A stretch of 64,000 bases of DNA from Sphingobacteriales bacterium (GCA_016711295.1 JADJTE010000014.1:1-64000); one strand, 5' to 3'. Shown: positions 1 through 9,397, numbered from the stretch's first letter. Numbers and translations: made by a program. Notes: a model not told the origin generated them from the letters alone.

Positions 1-118
1 TCCTCATATCGCTTAGAAAATCCTCTAATTTACTGCTCGGTAGTGGTGCGGGCAATAAATTAGCCGTTTGTGGAACTTTGCCCGACAAAATAGCGTTATA
101 TACAACGGTTTTTACCCC

Positions 119-847
119 ATGAACCCGTTCAACAACCTATTTCCCCACCCAAACACTACCTATTTTGCCATGTTCCAAGGCGAATCTCCCGAAAATTATG
201 AACAAAAATGCCTCTGTGTCTTAGCCTTAGACATCTCTGGCTCGATGCAAGGGCAAGCTATTGCCGAACTCAACAAGGGTTTGCAGGCTTTCCAAAAAGA
301 AGTAGTCGACGATTTTGTAGCTTCGCAACGCTTAGAAATTAGCATCGTCACATTTGGAAGTACTGCACAGTGTATTCAACAACCCGTATTAGTCGGGCAA
401 ACCGAAATACCTACCTTGCAGGCAGCAGGAACCACCAAATTAGTAAGTGGTGTGCAAAAAGCCCTCGAAATCGTAGAGCAGCGCAAACAATGGTATAAAG
501 AAACAGGACAAAACTACTACCGACCTATGGTAGTACTCATCACCGACGGCGAACCCGACCCCGACCAAGACCTGCCCGCCTTAGCCCGCGAGATAACTCA
601 AGGCATGGTAGGCAAAAAATTTACTTTCTTTGCCCTTGGCGTAAAAGGCTTTAATTACGACAAACTCGCCCAACTATGCCCGCCGCCTACACATCCATTA
701 GTATTGGACGGCTATAAATTTGCCAATTTTTTCAGGTGGCTGAGCAATAGCATCGGCATCGGCATTATCAAAAGTGCCGAGCGCGGCGAAAAGCCCAAAT
801 TGCTGCCGCCGGGCGATTATGGGTTTTTAGAGCAAATAGAGTTTTGA
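119..847 (+). CDS. vWA-domain protein, TerY/YegL-like
   Basis: This 242-residue cytoplasmic protein is essentially one von Willebrand factor A domain. The metal-binding MIDAS motif is visible as DISGSM near the N-terminus, and the strand ending LITDGEPD supplies the later aspartate. It has no signal peptide or membrane segment. In the TerY-P or YegIKL arrangement a vWA protein of this size works with a kinase and a PP2C phosphatase, both of which lie nearby on the other strand. I chose the ATG at 119; a longer reading from a TTG at 68 adds 17 residues with no family resemblance. The gene faces the minus-strand kinase cluster. The partner role is inferred from neighbours; the fold assignment is firm. 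Confidence 0.85.
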   Translation: MNPFNNLFPHPNTTYFAMFQGESPENYEQKCLCVLALDISGSMQGQAIAELNKGLQAFQKEVVDDFVASQRLEISIVTFGSTAQCIQQPVLVGQTEIPTLQAAGTTKLVSGVQKALEIVEQRKQWYKETGQNYYRPMVVLITDGEPDPDQDLPALAREITQGMVGKKFTFFALGVKGFNYDKLAQLCPPPTHPLVLDGYKFANFFRWLSNSIGIGIIKSAERGEKPKLLPPGDYGFLEQIEF

Positions 848-861
848 TAGACCTCCCAGCT

Positions 862-883
862 AAAAGCGTTTATAAATGCTTTT
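862..883. terminator. Palindromic terminator-like hairpin after the vWA gene
   Basis: A 22-base near-perfect palindrome (AAAAGCGTTTA facing TAAATGCTTTT, one G-T pair) begins 15 bases after the stop codon and is followed by further T residues. It could act as an intrinsic terminator for the vWA gene and, because it is symmetrical, also for transcripts arriving from the other strand. Confidence 0.5.
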
Positions 884-1326
884 TGTTAGGAAGTGCACAA
901 GTTACTTAACATAACATAACTTATCGGACAAAATGTTTGCTACAAACAAGCAGTGCTTGCCCTCCAAATGTTTGAGGAACAAATAAAGACTTATTGTAAC
1001 TATTTAGGTGATGTACTTCTCTGCTCCGATTTATGTTTGTAGGTCGCATTTGTTCCTCGCCCTTATTTTGCTCGCGTTAAGAAATGCGGAATGAAAGGCG
1101 TGGCTGTTTCCTAAATCCACAGCGACAACTCAAAACATGCCTACGAAGCCCTGCAAGAACTTCGCGCCTGGATTTAGGCACGCCTGTAATGCAGCATTTT
1201 AGCGAAAGCAAAATCAAGGCTTGACTTTTTTTTTCTTTTTTTTGTGTCAAGACAAAAAAAAGAAGAAACAGCACTACAAAGCAACAATACACAAGTGAGC
1301 GGCAAAACCGCCTAAATAGTTACGAC
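884..1326. other. Intergenic region with dispersed-repeat copies
   Basis: No convincing gene is present; a 71-codon minus-strand reading frame here is low-complexity. The stretch holds a diverged copy (about 996-1056, inverted) of a roughly 60-base repeat also found at about 14424-14485. It also has a second copy of the 13-mer CCTAAATAGTTAC at 1311-1323, and a T-rich hairpin with arms CTTGAC and GTCAAG around 1222-1256. Confidence 0.6.
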
Positions 1327-3381
1327 TTATTCTACTTTCAACTTAGTATCGCCGATGGTGATGATGTCGTCGGGTATTAAGCGGTGGGCATCGTTAATGG
1401 CGGCTTTCACGCCATTGATGAGCAGCCCATTGCGCGAGGCTTGCCACGAGCCTTGCCCGCGTTTAATAATATATTGACCATCTTTGATATACCAGATGCC
1501 GTTTATCAATTCTAAGGTGGCATGTCGGCTCGATATAAAGCGCATAAATTCTACCAACTCTATGTCGTTGATGCCCGGTTCAGCAGGATTATACCAACCC
1601 AATGTAAGCAGGTGCTTATTTTCTGCTGCGCTAATTGGTCTAAATCGAATATCTTGCCCGTATCGCTGCCGTCTATAATGCTCAGGCGGCTGCAGCGATT
1701 GATGCTGAACAATTGTGTGCCTTGATATTCATATTCGCTTTCCTCTTCTGCTTCCGCTTGAGTACTCATAGCAAGTATATCTGTCAATATATCGGCAGCT
1801 TCTTTGTATCGTTCGGCGGGTTTGGGGTGTATGCAGCGTTTGATGATATAGGTCCATGCTTCGGGTAGGTCGGTACGATATTGGCTGATGGGTGTCCAAT
1901 CGCCGTTCATTAGGCGTTTGATAAAATTGTATTGGTCGTCCTTTTCTCTACCGTATGGCATGTTGCCCTGCGTAATAGCCTCATATAGCAATACCCCAAA
2001 ACCGAATATATCGGTCGTTGTGCCCAACATTTGATACGATTGATAAGGGTCTAACTGCTCAGGCGGCATATACTCAATAGTTCCCCATCTCATTTTTACC
2101 TTACCATCGGTTCCTACTACGGTATTTCGGCTATCCGTAAACCCCGCAATACCAAAATCGCTTAATATAGCATTGCCCGCATGGTCGAATAGGATATTTT
2201 CGGGCTTCAAATCGCGGTGTATGATGTGGTGTTCATGTAATACAATCAAACCTTTCAAGATGTCGCTTGCCAGATGTATCAACTCGTCGTGGCTACGCAG
2301 TTTTTTAATGCTTTTGCGCAACGAGCCGCCCTCGCAATACTGCATGATAATAAAAGGGTTGCCCTTATACATACCTCCATCGAGGTGCTGCACAATATAG
2401 GGCGAATCTAACTTGCCCGTCACATATTCGCGCTTAAACCTCGATACGAGGTCTTGGTGCATAGAGAGGTCTTGTTCCCATAGGTGTAGCAATTTTAGGG
2501 CTATGGGCTGCCCATGCGGATTGCTCGCCAAATAAACGCTACCAAAACCTCCTTTGCCTATCATCTTTTGTACTTGGTAGTTGCCATTCGGCGAAAAGAA
2601 CATTTGCCCCTCGGTAGGTATCACTTTTTGGGGCAGAGCAATTACTTTACTATCAATGGGCAAACTTTCCTCCTTCCATTGTTTTTTGACCTGCGGGTCG
2701 GGCAATGGATTTTCGGTAGGCGGTGGCGGTGTTTTGTCTTCGGCGGGCGGAGTATCTTTTAGCCGAGGTATTTTTATTTTTTTTTGCTCTGGTTCGGGCT
2801 GCTCGATTTTGGGTGCGGGCGGCGGCGGGATATTAGCTTGTTTTTTCTCGGCTTTAAACTGCTCTGTGATGTCTAAAATAATGTGTTGCGACAATTTATG
2901 ATTGTCTTCACCACAATTAGGGCATAATTCGCCAATACTTTTAGGGCAGTGCCGCAATTAGGGCACAAGGGTTTCGACAGCGAATTGAATTTTTTGTGCA
3001 GTTCTTCTCTGATTAGGTTGTTTAGTTTCTCTTTAAGGTCGGCAACTTGTTTTTCCTTTTCATTGAGCGGTCGCTCGTTTTTGGGGGGTTCTTTGTCTTT
3101 AACCGAGGGCAATTTTCGAAGGTTTTGCAATAATTTCGCTGCCATTTGGGGTGGTTCGGGCTGCTGTATGTCGGGTTCTTCGATTTTTTCGGGTTCTTTG
3201 TCTGGTCCAGCGGGTATTTTGGGCAACGGTATTTCTATTTCCGGCAATGGTTTGTCGGATTTTTTATTGTTTTCGGGAGGGTCGGCGTCTAATTTTCCCT
3301 AAATAATGGTTTCTCGCACATGCGACATATCGTAGCAGTGTCGGCATTGGGATATTTACAGTGATGACATTTGATAGACAT
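1327..3381 (-). CDS. Zinc-ribbon / Ser-Thr kinase / FHA protein, frameshifted as read
   Basis: Read across three single-base breaks this is one protein of about 685 residues. It begins with a CxxC..CxxC ribbon from the ATG at 3381, then a Pro/Lys/Glu-rich linker, a second ribbon (two LCPNCG knuckles), another proline-rich linker, a complete Hanks-type kinase and a C-terminal FHA domain. The kinase has GKGGFGSVY, ALK, HRDLKPEN and SDFG. The FHA part contains SSRHATLEL and NGLLING and should bind phosphothreonine. The frame breaks at T4 runs 3293-3296, 2939-2942 and 1619-1622 (A4 on the coding strand). At each, one extra base would restore the frame and the expected domain continuity. It lies 46 bases after the kinase-HhH gene, so probably in the same operon. 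Substrates are unknown; other vWA, FHA or eCIS components are candidates by context. Confidence 0.8.
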
Positions 3382-3427
3382 ACTTATAAGTCGATAATTA
3401 AGCGATAGAGTACTTACCACAAGCACT

Positions 3428-5953
3428 TTATCGGTAGTAAATGTGTGATTGGTTGTGCCACTCGCGTTGTAATGCTCTTAGTTTTTGGGCTATTGACTGC
3501 CATTCAATTTCTGCTTGTTGTGCATATTGAGCAAGGGTCTGAGCGGTCTGTTGTTGTATTGTGTTTATCGTTTGTTGCCATTGTTCTGCTTCGGCTTTGG
3601 CTGCTTTTTGGCGTAGCAATTCATATTGCAGTGTTCTATTCTGCTTTTGTTTTTCGGTTTGTTGGGTTAGTTGTCGCCGTTGTTGCGCTGCATCTCGTTC
3701 TAATTTTTCTAAGGTTTCGCGCAAGGATATAGTAGCTTGTAGGCATTGTTGCTTGATGGCAGCTATTTGAGTAATAATGGGTTGGCGGCGGGTCCGAAAA
3801 TTGTCTCGCAAGATAGCTAATTTTTGTTCAATTTGCTTCCTTATTTGCTGTTTTTGTGTTAATATTTTTTGTTTTTGCACTTGGATATCTCGCTCAATAT
3901 CTTGTTTTGCGCGTTCTGTTTGCAGTTGTATGCTCTGCGTTTGCATGTCTAATTGCTGCAATAACTTATCATACTGTTGTTGTATAGCAGCAGTTGGGGC
4001 ATATTGCGCTCCATATTGTTGTATTTGCACGGTCAAACTATCTTTGATGCGCCGCTGCCAATGCAGTAGGCTACTGCCCCGCTTACCGCCTAAGCCAGGC
4101 ACTTTTAGCGTTTTGCCCGTAGCCCGTACTTTAATGCCTCCTGCGGGTGTTATGCTCACAAAGTCAGCGGCTGTTGCTATGCCATAGCGAGCCAATAACA
4201 GTGTCATATCGCGTGGTTGGGCTACGGTGCCACCAAAAATGCTATGCGCATAGTTAGCAATCAGATAATGGTTCATTTCTTGCCATACATAATCGCAAAG
4301 CCATGTTTTGCTACATTGCTCTAAGGCTTTTTGGGCTTGTTTTTGTAGTTTTTTGCGTTCAGTAGCTATTTTGCGCAATTGCTTGTTGCTCTCTATTGTC
4401 AGTCGGCGAGTATGTTTGTTCAGCAAAGCAGCCATAGCCCGCTCGTTGGCAGCTAATTTGGGCATGTGAAGGGCTTCGAGGGCGGCTACGGCACTTTTTT
4501 CTTGTTCCTCGATGGATATTAGTTGCTGTGCAAAAGGGCTTATTTGCTGTTTAAACGGCATTTCAGCCGTTTTTACTTGGGTTTCTCTATACCGCTGGGC
4601 GGGCAATTCGAGGCGTGTTAGTTGGTCTGACAACTCGATGCTTATTCGTTGTTCTTCTGCCATCTGAATTTGATAAGCACGAGCAGATTGGCGGTCTAAT
4701 GCCAATATTCGCTGTTTGAATATGCTAACAGCCTCACGCATTGCCTTTGCTTCGCGCCTAAGTTGTTCGGTTTGGTGGGCATATAATTGGGCAATGCTCT
4801 GGCGGTATTGCCGCTCCAAATTGTCGCGCCGCGCTAAGTAAGTATTTGTATTGTTTGGGTTCGATATTCTCGTTTTCCACATCACACTTTCCGCAAATAG
4901 CCGATCTAATGCCTCTGACGACGGGCAAATCAAGGCGGTGGGTGTGGGAATAGGTATGGATATCAATTTTGAGGGCAGCGGGTAATCAAATGGCAATTGG
5001 GCCAAATGGGTCAGCAATACCCTGTGCCATTCGTCGGGCTGTGGGCGGTGCTTGGGTTCTTGGTGTCCGTTGTCGAAACAGCGCAAGAACAAGCGGCGTA
5101 TATCGGGCGGCAATTGCTCGAAATTTGTATGCGGCGGCGGCGCTACTGTATATTGCGGGCGGTATTTGCCCTGTACAAATAAACCTTGGGCTATTTTGCT
5201 GCTTAGGTCATTTAGGTGGTCAAAAGGCGGCGCACAGGTGCCCGTATAAGGATGAATGCCACATAAAATGCGATAAAACAAAACCGCTAAACTGAAATTA
5301 TCCCAAGCATAGGCAGTAGAAAACTTGGACGGATTGGCTCCTCGGTAATATTCGGGTGGCGCAAAATCGGGGGTTACTACGGGTGCGGCAAACCTCAATT
5401 GCTCATCGGCAAACACAGCCAAGCTGTCAGTGTCTATCAGCGCAACTATCCCGTTGGGCTGTACCAACATATTGTCGGCTTTGAGGTCGATAAGGGCATA
5501 TTTGTTCAAGTGGTGCACCTGCAAGACGGCTAAGGCGATATTATAGCACAATGTAAGCCGCAGCGTCATAGCTTCGGGTTGCCCCAAGACGAGGCGTTGC
5601 CATTCCTTGCCCAAATTGGCGGGCAATTTGGGCTGGCACAACATTTCCAATTTGATGCCTTGTACGGCGGGCATTACTAAACCCGCAAAATCGCCATTTT
5701 CATACACCACTTCACGCGCCCATGCCAATGGCTGCTGTGGCATATCGAGCGAAAAGGGTGGGTTGGCTATCAAATGAGCTATTTTTTGAGCACGCTCGGC
5801 GGTGCGCTTGGCAGGTTTATACAATTTGACCACATAATGACTATAATTAGCGGGCTTTATGATGCGGTAGATATCGCCCTCGCCACCGCCCGCAAAAGCA
5901 GTGTCTTCTATATAGATGGCAGTACGGTTGCCAAGATGTAAAAGACGGGGCAT
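3428..5953 (-). CDS. YegI-like protein kinase with coiled coils and helix-hairpin-helix
   Basis: This 841-residue protein opens with a divergent kinase fold (about 1-320): a glycine-rich GGGEGDIY loop, VVKLYKP lysine, catalytic loop LIDLKADN and metal-binding IDTDS in place of DFG. That is the pattern of the YegI/TerY-P kinase family rather than classical Hanks kinases. A long Gln/Arg/Lys-rich coiled-coil region follows. A helix-hairpin-helix-like segment (around 600-650, near LKVPGLGGKRG) interrupts it, and a second coiled coil runs to the C-terminus. In E. coli the equivalent set is yegI (kinase-HhH), yegK (PP2C) and yegL (vWA), and all three types are present here. No transmembrane helix is apparent. 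It is transcribed in the same direction as the PP2C gene, 302 bases downstream of it. Confidence 0.82.
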   Translation of the reverse strand: MPRLLHLGNRTAIYIEDTAFAGGGEGDIYRIIKPANYSHYVVKLYKPAKRTAERAQKIAHLIANPPFSLDMPQQPLAWAREVVYENGDFAGLVMPAVQGIKLEMLCQPKLPANLGKEWQRLVLGQPEAMTLRLTLCYNIALAVLQVHHLNKYALIDLKADNMLVQPNGIVALIDTDSLAVFADEQLRFAAPVVTPDFAPPEYYRGANPSKFSTAYAWDNFSLAVLFYRILCGIHPYTGTCAPPFDHLNDLSSKIAQGLFVQGKYRPQYTVAPPPHTNFEQLPPDIRRLFLRCFDNGHQEPKHRPQPDEWHRVLLTHLAQLPFDYPLPSKLISIPIPTPTALICPSSEALDRLFAESVMWKTRISNPNNTNTYLARRDNLERQYRQSIAQLYAHQTEQLRREAKAMREAVSIFKQRILALDRQSARAYQIQMAEEQRISIELSDQLTRLELPAQRYRETQVKTAEMPFKQQISPFAQQLISIEEQEKSAVAALEALHMPKLAANERAMAALLNKHTRRLTIESNKQLRKIATERKKLQKQAQKALEQCSKTWLCDYVWQEMNHYLIANYAHSIFGGTVAQPRDMTLLLARYGIATAADFVSITPAGGIKVRATGKTLKVPGLGGKRGSSLLHWQRRIKDSLTVQIQQYGAQYAPTAAIQQQYDKLLQQLDMQTQSIQLQTERAKQDIERDIQVQKQKILTQKQQIRKQIEQKLAILRDNFRTRRQPIITQIAAIKQQCLQATISLRETLEKLERDAAQQRRQLTQQTEKQKQNRTLQYELLRQKAAKAEAEQWQQTINTIQQQTAQTLAQYAQQAEIEWQSIAQKLRALQREWHNQSHIYYR

Positions 5954-6255
5954 AGAATTGAACGTTTTTTATCAATACTGCCCAGCATGGGGCAAAATTT
6001 CATGATTTCGGGTTGGCAATTCGGGGTTGGGGATTGTACCGAAAACTTCGGAGAAGTTCTTTCTCTGCATAATCTATAAACTATTTATTTCAAAAACGTT
6101 ACACATTCTTTAATTAATAAATATGTTGTTCAGACGACTTCTTACACCATAATTTTATTCATAATTCATAATTCATAATTCATAATTACTAACTTCTCGA
6201 ATGCTTGAAATTGACACCCAGCGCCAAATTTCCAAGTCCTTAGAGACCTATCAGC
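5954..6255. repeat. Intergenic spacer with 7-bp tandem repeat
   Basis: This AT-rich spacer lies between the PP2C gene and the kinase gene. At 6161-6188 the heptamer ATAATTC is repeated four times, the last copy ending in A. I see no gene and no clear TAnnTTTG element; the tract may be neutral or may affect transcription between the two genes. Confidence 0.6.
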
Positions 6256-7086
6256 CTATTGTATTCGGGTAGCCAAAATCATTGTCTTGTCGTCAGGTTC
6301 GCGGCGCAGTTTTTCGTTGCCCTTAGCCAGAAACGATGCCCAAAGTTGGTCTATTTCATCGGCGGTTTTTCCTTGTTCGTATAGTTGTCGCAGGGCAGCG
6401 ATATTAGGTTCAAAAAAAGGCGCGTAAGGGCGGTTGGGGTCGTAGTATTTGCTCGTTTCGGGGTCTAATAAATTGACCTCAAACGAAGCTCGTTCGCAGC
6501 CGTCAGTCAGCAGGCAAAAAGCAGTAACAGGTTCGTCTACCACGCTTGCCCCGATATATTGCGCCCTGTCGTGCCATATATCAGATGTGATAAACACAGT
6601 ACTATTGATTTCTTCGCCGTGAAAAGGAGATATCAGCGGCAACCACTCGCCGTGCTTGGTGCGGTAGGCAGCGCGTCCGTCTCCTATATGGGCGCAGAGC
6701 AAGCCTATGGGCATATAGAGCAAGACAATGACCGTACAGGATAAGGAGGCGAAGTCCAATTGCGCATTGGCGGCGTATTGACGCAAATCAGTAGCTATTT
6801 CGTGCAGGAGATTAGCGGCCTGGGTCTGCCACTCGGCAGCGGTGGGCAATGGTTGGTTCTGCCTCTGTCGCCCATAATCGGCAAAGCGTGTCAGGGCAAA
6901 GTGTGCGGTTTGCTGTGCGCCATCTTTGGCGTGGTCGCACGAACCTGCCCCGTCGCAGACAACCGCCACGCCACTTTGTTCATCAATAGATAACATAGCA
7001 TAGTAGTCTTGGCAAGGCAATTGCTGGGCAATATGGGCTGCGCCTGCTACGGACGCACAAGCAAATAGCCAAGGATAATCGGGCAT
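6256..7086 (-). CDS. PP2C-family protein phosphatase, YegK-like
   Basis: The 276-residue protein is a single PP2C domain. Acidic metal-binding motifs appear in order: VCDGAGS near residue 44, HIGDGR near 155, LLTDG near 215 and DDKT near the C-terminus. These residues coordinate the two Mn/Mg ions that activate water for phosphoserine/phosphothreonine hydrolysis. There is no membrane segment. It probably reverses the reaction of the adjacent kinase and completes the kinase/phosphatase/vWA triad. A good Bacteroidota promoter lies just upstream. The neighbouring linker-rich kinases and the vWA protein are the likely substrates by context only. Confidence 0.87.
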   Translation of the reverse strand: MPDYPWLFACASVAGAAHIAQQLPCQDYYAMLSIDEQSGVAVVCDGAGSCDHAKDGAQQTAHFALTRFADYGRQRQNQPLPTAAEWQTQAANLLHEIATDLRQYAANAQLDFASLSCTVIVLLYMPIGLLCAHIGDGRAAYRTKHGEWLPLISPFHGEEINSTVFITSDIWHDRAQYIGASVVDEPVTAFCLLTDGCERASFEVNLLDPETSKYYDPNRPYAPFFEPNIAALRQLYEQGKTADEIDQLWASFLAKGNEKLRREPDDKTMILATRIQ

Positions 7087-7106
7087 AGGGCATGGTATTG
7101 GTACGG

Positions 7107-7114
7107 CAAAGGTA
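7107..7114 (-). promoter_or_regulatory. Bacteroidota-type promoter for the PP2C/kinase operon
   Basis: The minus strand reads TACCTTTG, matching TAnnTTTG, 20 bases before the PP2C start codon. A TTG-containing -33 element lies 20 bases further upstream. The match and spacing fit the primary sigma-factor consensus of Bacteroidota. Confidence 0.6.
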
Positions 7115-7227
7115 CACTAAATCAGAAAGCCAAACAACTGTTGGGGTATTTTGGGACGCTCCCCTACCCCACTCCACTTGTTCAAATGTATAGCGGCGCA
7201 GTAAATATCGGAATATTTATTTTGAAA

Positions 7228-7260
7228 TACAATTTACTTTGCAACACAAAGTAAATTGTA
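7228..7260. repeat. Perfect 14-bp inverted repeat in origin region
   Basis: Arms TACAATTTACTTTG (7228-7241) and CAAAGTAAATTGTA (7247-7260) are separated by CAACA. The surroundings are AT-rich. It sits between the phosphatase promoter and the iterons, so it may be a protein-binding dyad or part of the replication origin. Confidence 0.7.
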
Positions 7261-7353
7261 ATAAAAAGCAAATACTTTATCATATAGCCTTAATCTACAC
7301 ATCGCTATTCAACTGCTTGTGTTTTGGAGAAACAACCAAGTAGTGTTTGTATA

Positions 7354-7399
7354 AACAATTAGGGCGCAAAAAAATGTAGTTTTTTGCGCCCTAATTGTT
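7354..7399. repeat. Perfect 20-bp stem hairpin in origin region
   Basis: Arms 7354-7373 and 7380-7399 are exact reverse complements around a 6-base loop; the stem core is GGGCGCAAAAAA / TTTTTTGCGCCC. Immediately downstream are three 11-base near-direct repeats of the type RCTCTAATAAG (about 7406-7438), then the iterons. The strong hairpin could terminate transcription from rep or form a single-strand initiation structure. Its place between an AT-rich tract and the iterons favours an origin role. Confidence 0.7.
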
Positions 7400-7492
7400 C
7401 TAAATAGAGTCTAATAAGACTCTAATAAGACTCTAACACTTTTTGAAACCTTTATAACTAACTGTTAATCAGCATATTACAGCAGAGCTTAC

Positions 7493-7824
7493 TGCCACGA
7501 GGTACGGTAATCACTGCCACGAGGTACGGTAATCGCTGCCACAAGGTACGGTAATCGCTGCCACGAGGTACGGTAATCACTGCCACGAGGTACGGTAATC
7601 GCTGCCACGAAGTACGGTAATTTTTGAACAAATGTAAATGGCTGTTACTGCCACGAGGTACGGTAATCGCTGCCATGAAGTACGGTAATTTTTAAACAAA
7701 TGCGAGCAGCAGTTACTGCCACGAAGTACGGTAACTGCTGCCACAAAGTACGGTAATTTTTGAACAAATGTAAATGGCTGTTACTGCCACGAAGTACGGT
7801 AACTGCTGCCATGAAGTACGGTAG
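7493..7824. repeat. Twelve 22-bp plasmid iterons (replication origin / copy control)
   Basis: Twelve copies of TGCCACGARGTACGGTAA-type units start at 7493, 7515, 7537, 7559, 7581, 7603, 7649, 7671, 7717, 7739, 7785 and 7807. The first six are head-to-tail at exactly 22 bp. The other six form three pairs whose start is 46 bp from the previous unit, with AT-rich spacers of the type TTTTTGAACAAATGTAAATGG between pairs. A two-turn period is typical of iterons bound by Rep_3 initiators. The array overlaps the 3' end of rep, an arrangement known for copy-control iterons downstream of some rep genes. Confidence 0.93.
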
Positions 7825-8989
7825 CGCTCAAACCCAGCAGTTCTACGAGTGTATTTTTATCTATGCAATGCTTGTGCTTGTACGGATGCTTACTTGTCGA
7901 TATGAGCCGCATCATATAGTCGCGCAATTGGGTCATGGCGGGCGTTAATTTATGTGGTCCGCCCATGGCTATAGATGTTTGCAGGTTTACGTCTTCTGGA
8001 TATTCGATGAATTTGGTATCTATCTGGTCTACAAAAACGGGATTGAGTAGAAAAATAGCTTCGCCTTTAGTAGATGCCACTTCGCTTTCGTCGTCGGCAA
8101 GCAGGCTCAGTTCGGTTTTGGTCAGACCTTCGTAATACGATATGATGCGAAATAGGCTTTGGTATTCTTGGATTACGTCTACTACTTCGGTCACTTTGCC
8201 ACTGCGTATTTCTTTGCGGTGGCGTTGATACATGATTAGGTACTTTTTGTCTTGTAAGCGCATCAATACGGCTTTGATATTTTGTATTTCTTTACCCGAA
8301 TAGTTTTTGGTGCCGCTCACTTCGGTATATAGTTCGTGCGGGGCGATGCGCAATTTTGGATAGCTCGTCATTGTTCCGCCATACAGGTTTTGGACGGCAG
8401 GTAGGTTGCCTTGTAGGTCTTTGCCGCTTTTGAGGTTGAGCAATTTGATGATGGCGTTCAATACGCGGTCTTCAAATGGGTCTAATCGTATGCCTTGTAC
8501 CAATACTTTGATACCTTGTATGCTATCTCGTACTTGCGGGCTTAGGGTATCGAATAGCCTTTCGAGGCTATCACCTTTGGTCTGTTTCAATTTTTGGTCG
8601 ATATAATGCCCCGACACTCGAAATGTACCCTTTTTAGAACGCAGGGTTATGTCGAGTTTTAGGGGTTTATCGGCTTTTTCGGGCGGCAAATTCAATACTA
8701 TACGTATAGCTTGCGCTAACAGCGGGCTGTGCAGTGCTTGTTCTACGCTGTCGGCAACGGATTTGTCGTTGTCGTTCAGCACCACGTCCAATTTGATATT
8801 ATATCGGCTTCTGCCATACCACGTAGCTTTTATATCACTTACCTCTCGGTCTATGATTTCCAAGTATTGGTTTGCTTCTTGCGCTGTATCGTTGTTTGCT
8901 TCGGCATACCGCGCCAATTGCAATACGATAGCGCTTTTGGTCGATATATTGAGCTGTGCAGGTGGTGGTTGGTTGTTGAATATATCCAT
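7781..8989 (-). CDS. Plasmid replication initiator, Rep_3-like
   Basis: The 402-residue protein is assigned as the iteron-binding initiator. A predicted winged-helix-like stretch (PKLRIAPHELY followed by a KNIKAVLMRLQDKKYL-type helix) and its position against the iteron array support this. I chose the ATG at 8989 (MDIFNNQ...), which follows the RHH stop at 9013 closely; a longer frame to 9115 overlaps that gene. Unusually, the last dozen codons and the TAA stop are supplied by the two terminal iterons, giving a C-terminal SSYRTSWQ. The family call is from pattern recognition and context, not from a strong catalytic signature. Confidence 0.72.
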   Translation of the reverse strand: MDIFNNQPPPAQLNISTKSAIVLQLARYAEANNDTAQEANQYLEIIDREVSDIKATWYGRSRYNIKLDVVLNDNDKSVADSVEQALHSPLLAQAIRIVLNLPPEKADKPLKLDITLRSKKGTFRVSGHYIDQKLKQTKGDSLERLFDTLSPQVRDSIQGIKVLVQGIRLDPFEDRVLNAIIKLLNLKSGKDLQGNLPAVQNLYGGTMTSYPKLRIAPHELYTEVSGTKNYSGKEIQNIKAVLMRLQDKKYLIMYQRHRKEIRSGKVTEVVDVIQEYQSLFRIISYYEGLTKTELSLLADDESEVASTKGEAIFLLNPVFVDQIDTKFIEYPEDVNLQTSIAMGGPHKLTPAMTQLRDYMMRLISTSKHPYKHKHCIDKNTLVELLGLSATVLHGSSYRTSWQ

Positions 8990-9012
8990 ATTGTTAAGGC
9001 AGCAATGGCAAC

Positions 9013-9324
9013 TTATTTTTTGGTAGGTTTGACGGCACCATTTTGGCTTTCCCATTGCTCGATATAACGCAGCAAGGCGGCATTGACGACTTCTTTTATT
9101 TGCAGTCTGTCCCAATAGGCAATGCTTTTTATCTTGTCTAACAGTTCTTCTTGGACAATAAAGGTGGCACGTGCCTCAGCGTGGTCGGTACTGCGGGTTG
9201 CCGTTTTGTCGTTGTCGTGTGCGTGGGTATTATCCTGCGCGGTGCTTAGTTGCTGTTCGGCAACGGGCATTTGGCTGGTGCCCAGCAAGTTGCTAAATTC
9301 CGATTTAAAGCCTTTTTTAGACAT
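9013..9324 (-). CDS. Ribbon-helix-helix DNA-binding protein (CopG/ParG-like)
   Basis: A 103-residue protein with a polar, probably disordered N-terminus (residues 1-55). A compact ribbon-helix-helix follows at about 57-93: the strand ARATFIV, then helix EELLDKIKSIAYWDR and helix KEVVNAALLRYIEQW. This layout is that of CopG-type repressors and of the small centromere-binding partners of ParA such as ParG. It is 24 bases upstream of rep. No ParB-like gene is seen near parA, so this protein could be the partition adaptor, a copy-number repressor, or both. The repeated GTATTACTYGGTTT sites before it are candidate operators. Confidence 0.7.
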   Translation of the reverse strand: MSKKGFKSEFSNLLGTSQMPVAEQQLSTAQDNTHAHDNDKTATRSTDHAEARATFIVQEELLDKIKSIAYWDRLQIKEVVNAALLRYIEQWESQNGAVKPTKK

Positions 9325-9397
9325 GCGATGTATTGTTTTAAAAATTATATTAATAATAAAAAATATCTCGTTGTTGGTAATGTAATATTACTCGATA

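Noticed and set aside
1077..1292. 71-codon minus-strand frame with a hydrophobic start
   Set aside because: It is composed of poly-T/poly-A tracts, lacks a plausible start context and lies over a repeat and a hairpin.
1619..1622. Programmed -1 frameshift in the kinase-FHA gene
   Set aside because: The run is only A4 in CAGAAAATAAG, with no X XXY YYZ slippery heptamer, and similar losses occur in unrelated genes, so consensus error is simpler.
7458..7676. 72-codon minus-strand frame over the iterons
   Set aside because: It is a by-product of 22-bp repeats (YRTSWQRLPYLVAVITVPRG-type periodicity) and has no independent support.
7493..7824. Possible CRISPR array
   Set aside because: The repeats are 22 bp head-to-tail without unique spacers, and the 46-bp gaps hold repeated AT-rich sequence; iterons explain them.
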